DNA from: Phycisphaerales bacterium
GTDB lineage: Bacteria > Planctomycetota > Phycisphaerae > Phycisphaerales > UBA1924
Length of the DNA stretch: 64,000 nucleotides
Direction of reading: 5' to 3'
Assembly (NCBI GenBank): GCA_020850415.1
Contig: JADZER010000013.1
Location: 1-64,000 of the forward strand
Position numbers and translations under genes: made by a program. The notes beneath the pieces were generated by a model that made no database searches, had not been told where the DNA came from, and worked only from the letters and a program-made list of their open reading frames with translations. The stretch's first letter is position 1. The number at the start of each line of letters is the position of its first letter. This document shows positions 61,962 to 64,000 of the stretch, piece by piece.

Positions 61962-63447
61962 ATGCCTCGCCCAGGACTGGTGGCGCGACGCCGTTTTCTA
62001 CGAGGTCTTCGTCCGCTCCTTCGCCGACTCGACCGACGGCCCGCTCGCAAACGACGGCGTCGGGGACCTGCGCGGCCTCATCGAGCGCCTCGACTACCTC
62101 AACGACGGCGACCCCGACACGCAGACCGACCTGGGCGTCACCGCGCTCTGGCTCATGCCCATCTGCCAGTCGCCCAGCTACCACGGGTACGATGTCGTCG
62201 ACTACAAGACCGTCGACGACGAGTACGGGACCAACGACGATTTCCTCGCCCTCATCGACGCCGCCCACGCCCGCGGCATGCGCGTCATCGTCGACACCGT
62301 CATCAACCACACCTCCGCCACACACCCCTGGTTCCGCGGTGCACGGCTGCCCGGCAACCCGTACCACGACTGGTATGTCTGGAGCGACGAGCCGATCGAG
62401 GTCAGCTGGGGGTCGCGCGTCTGGCACGACCGGACACGCTCCGGCGACGGGCCCTACTACTTCGGCCTGTTCTGGCGCGGCATGCCCGACCTGAACCTCC
62501 GCAACGCCGACGCGACCGGCGCCGTGCACGAGCTTTCCCGCTTCTGGCTCACCGACATGCGCGCCGACGGCTTCCGCCTCGACGCCGCCAAGCACCTCAT
62601 CGAGGACTGGCCGGTCGTCGAGAACACGCCGGAGACCATCCGGTGGCTCGAGGGCTACCACACCGCCATGAAGCAGGCTAAACCCGACGCCTTCCTCATC
62701 GGCGAGGTCTGGTCCAGCAGCGACCAGATCGCCCGCTACATCCCGGGCGCCCTCGACGCGGCGTTCGAGTTCGACCTGGCGTTCGCCATCGTCGAGGGTG
62801 TCCGCGACGGCGACGCTGCCCGCATCCGCCGCGCCATCGAAGCAACCCAGGCCGCCTACCCGCACCGGCAGTTCGGGACCTTTCTGGCCAACCACGACAT
62901 GCAGCGGGTGATGAACACCCTCCGCGCCGGCTCATCGAGCGACGCCGAGGCCCTCGCCAAGGCCAAGCTCTGCGCCACCATCCAGCTCACGCTGCCGGGC
63001 ATCCCGTTTCTCTACTACGGCGAGGAGCTGGGCATGACCGGCGCCAAACCGGACGAGGACCTCCGCACACCGATGCAATGGACCGACGACCCGGCGGGTG
63101 CGGGCTTCACCACCGCCACGCCCTGGCGCGAGCCGCACGCCGACACGATCACGGCCAATGTGCGCGCGCAGGCGGACGACCCGGCCTCCCTGCTCTCCAC
63201 CTACCGGCGGCTGATCCGGCTGCGGGTGGAGAACCCGGAGGTCTGGCGCGGGCGGTTCGAGCTGCTCGAGGCCGCCGATCCGGGCGTGCTGGCGTACCGG
63301 GTGAGCGGTGCGGGGCGCCGCGTGGTCACCATCGTGAACTGCTCCGGCGTGGCGGTGAGCGGCGTCGGGGTGCCGGGGGCCGCGGAGGGGCTCCGCACGG
63401 TCTCGCTGCCCGCCTGGGGCTGCCTGGTCCTCACCGACAGCGACTAG
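61897..63447 (+). CDS. secreted GH13 alpha-amylase-family glycosidase
   Basis: 516 aa. GTG start at 61897 with CGGAGAAG upstream; earlier in-frame codons run through the repeat. Residues 1-26 (VIRKALLRVCLTSVPLCALC...) are the signal peptide, encoded largely by repeat copy C. GH13 motifs are complete: DTVINHTS, the nucleophile Asp229 in DGFRLDAAKH, the acid/base Glu270 in GEVWSS, and ANHDMQR with Asp334. Domain B lies between the third strand and helix; a beta-sandwich domain ends the chain. Resembles maltogenic amylases or alpha-glucosidases (TPMQWTDDPAGAGF). Substrate not resolved. Confidence 0.93.
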   Translation: MIRKALLRVCLTSVPLCALCGECLAQDWWRDAVFYEVFVRSFADSTDGPLANDGVGDLRGLIERLDYLNDGDPDTQTDLGVTALWLMPICQSPSYHGYDVVDYKTVDDEYGTNDDFLALIDAAHARGMRVIVDTVINHTSATHPWFRGARLPGNPYHDWYVWSDEPIEVSWGSRVWHDRTRSGDGPYYFGLFWRGMPDLNLRNADATGAVHELSRFWLTDMRADGFRLDAAKHLIEDWPVVENTPETIRWLEGYHTAMKQAKPDAFLIGEVWSSSDQIARYIPGALDAAFEFDLAFAIVEGVRDGDAARIRRAIEATQAAYPHRQFGTFLANHDMQRVMNTLRAGSSSDAEALAKAKLCATIQLTLPGIPFLYYGEELGMTGAKPDEDLRTPMQWTDDPAGAGFTTATPWREPHADTITANVRAQADDPASLLSTYRRLIRLRVENPEVWRGRFELLEAADPGVLAYRVSGAGRRVVTIVNCSGVAVSGVGVPGAAEGLRTVSLPAWGCLVLTDSD

Positions 63448-63516
63448 CGGGGCCCGGCGGGGGTCGGCATTGCAAATCACCCCGCGGCCGTTACACTGCG
63501 GGCCGAGGTGGACGCC

Positions 63517-64000
63517 ATGCGCAATCCCGTGGGCTCGCTGGTCATTCTTAGTTGTTTCGCGCCGGGGGCGCTCGGTCAGGAATCGCCGGCCGAGACCGTG
63601 CGCATCACCGAGGTGCTCTACGCGGTCCCCAAGGGCTCGGAGGGCGACGCCGCGAGGGACGGCTCGCGCCACGCCACCGGGGATGAGTTTGTGGAGATCC
63701 ACAACCCGACGGACGCCCCGGTGCGTCTGGCGGGGTGGACGATCACCGACCGCAACGCGCCCGACGCGGGGCAGTTCCTGTTTGTGTTCCCCGAGTTCAC
63801 GCTCGGTCCGGGCGAGACGGCGGTGGTCTTCAACGGCATGGAGCAGACGATCCCCGGGCCGGTCGGGGCGGCCGAGCAGGCGCCGGCTTCGCCCAACGAG
63901 CAGTTCGACAAGGCGTGGGTCTTCACCGCCGGCAACACCTCCTCGACGGTCGCGCTGTCCAACACCGCCGACTGGGTCTGCCTGCGGACGGCCTCGGGGG
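63517..64000 (+). CDS. secreted lamin-tail-domain protein (3' end outside window)
   Basis: 161 complete codons from ATG 63517 (GCCGAGGTGG upstream) and no stop before the window ends. Signal peptide residues 1-21 (VILSCFAPGALGQ). A lamin-tail (LTD) domain begins at about residue 28: RITEVLYAV, DEFVEIHNPTDAPVRLAGWT, ITDRNAPDAGQFLFVFPEFT, LGPGETAVVFNG, and ALSNTADWVCL. LTD domains are common in large secreted planctomycete proteins, often with a C-terminal dockerin or PEP-CTERM tail. The rest lies beyond the window. Confidence 0.82.
   Translation, partial: MRNPVGSLVILSCFAPGALGQESPAETVRITEVLYAVPKGSEGDAARDGSRHATGDEFVEIHNPTDAPVRLAGWTITDRNAPDAGQFLFVFPEFTLGPGETAVVFNGMEQTIPGPVGAAEQAPASPNEQFDKAWVFTAGNTSSTVALSNTADWVCLRTASG

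Overview
The window is very GC-rich, gene-dense bacterial DNA, most likely from a planctomycete of the class Phycisphaerae. The main sign is a C-terminal two-EF-hand dockerin-like cassette ending in Gly-Cys on secreted proteins, a tail I associate with Phycisphaerae. FG-GAP/ASPIC, sulfatase, DUF1579, lamin-tail and S41 secreted proteins fit that assignment. No rRNA, tRNA, CRISPR array, insertion sequence or prophage was found. Both edges cut genes: a dockerin gene on the left and a lamin-tail protein on the right.

Layout. 1-5046: two tandem dockerin-tailed secreted proteins, a PLP decarboxylase, a lipoprotein, a YbaN-type membrane protein and a LuxR regulator. 5305-10090: an FAD sugar-mutase-like enzyme, a lower-GC insert (199-aa membrane protein plus a 60-aa basic protein), then tmk, plsY and a small GTG-start gene with a terminator. 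10091-20680: an FG-GAP/ASPIC protein, an HscA-like Hsp70 carrying two in-frame repeat insertions, a dockerin-tailed phosphoesterase, a DUF1579 protein, a Fic protein with a candidate operator, an S41-type protease and a lipoprotein. 20787-26563: pheT (short form), an ilvE-like aminotransferase, a ParE/RelE-type toxin-antitoxin pair, a repeat-invaded hypothetical gene and an extended SDR. 26936-34580: two convergent SLC13/RCK transporters, an EEP-family hydrolase, glmS and a LuxR-GAF regulator. 34610-42650: a methyltransferase, a GAF-SpoIIE phosphatase with its secreted partner, an ECF sigma/anti-sigma pair and an efflux adaptor. 42818-47818: rnpA-yidD-tetR, PIN-PhoH, DUF456 and small membrane proteins. 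47918-53678: a nonulosonate/flagellin-glycosylation operon (a giant Maf fusion, neuA, neuB). 54010-64000: membrane and secreted proteins, flgM, a BNR-repeat protein, a lipoprotein, a DUF559 endonuclease-like gene between hairpins, a sulfatase, a GH13 amylase and a lamin-tail protein.

How the genes connect. The Maf-neuA-neuB operon together with flgM points to flagella decorated with a sialic-acid-like sugar. The ECF sigma/anti-sigma pair and the SpoIIE-type phosphatase are signalling modules. The secreted hydrolases (sulfatase, amylase, EEP, phosphoesterase) suggest a polysaccharide-degrading lifestyle.

The most unusual theme is invasion of coding sequence by small dispersed palindromic repeats. 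Arms of one CACAGAGG-type family supply the hydrophobic core of two signal peptides and the C-terminus of NeuA. Two other families sit in frame inside the Hsp70 gene. The second strong point is the three-module protein fusing a Maf glycosyltransferase, a nucleotidyltransferase-like domain and a degenerate radical-SAM-like domain.
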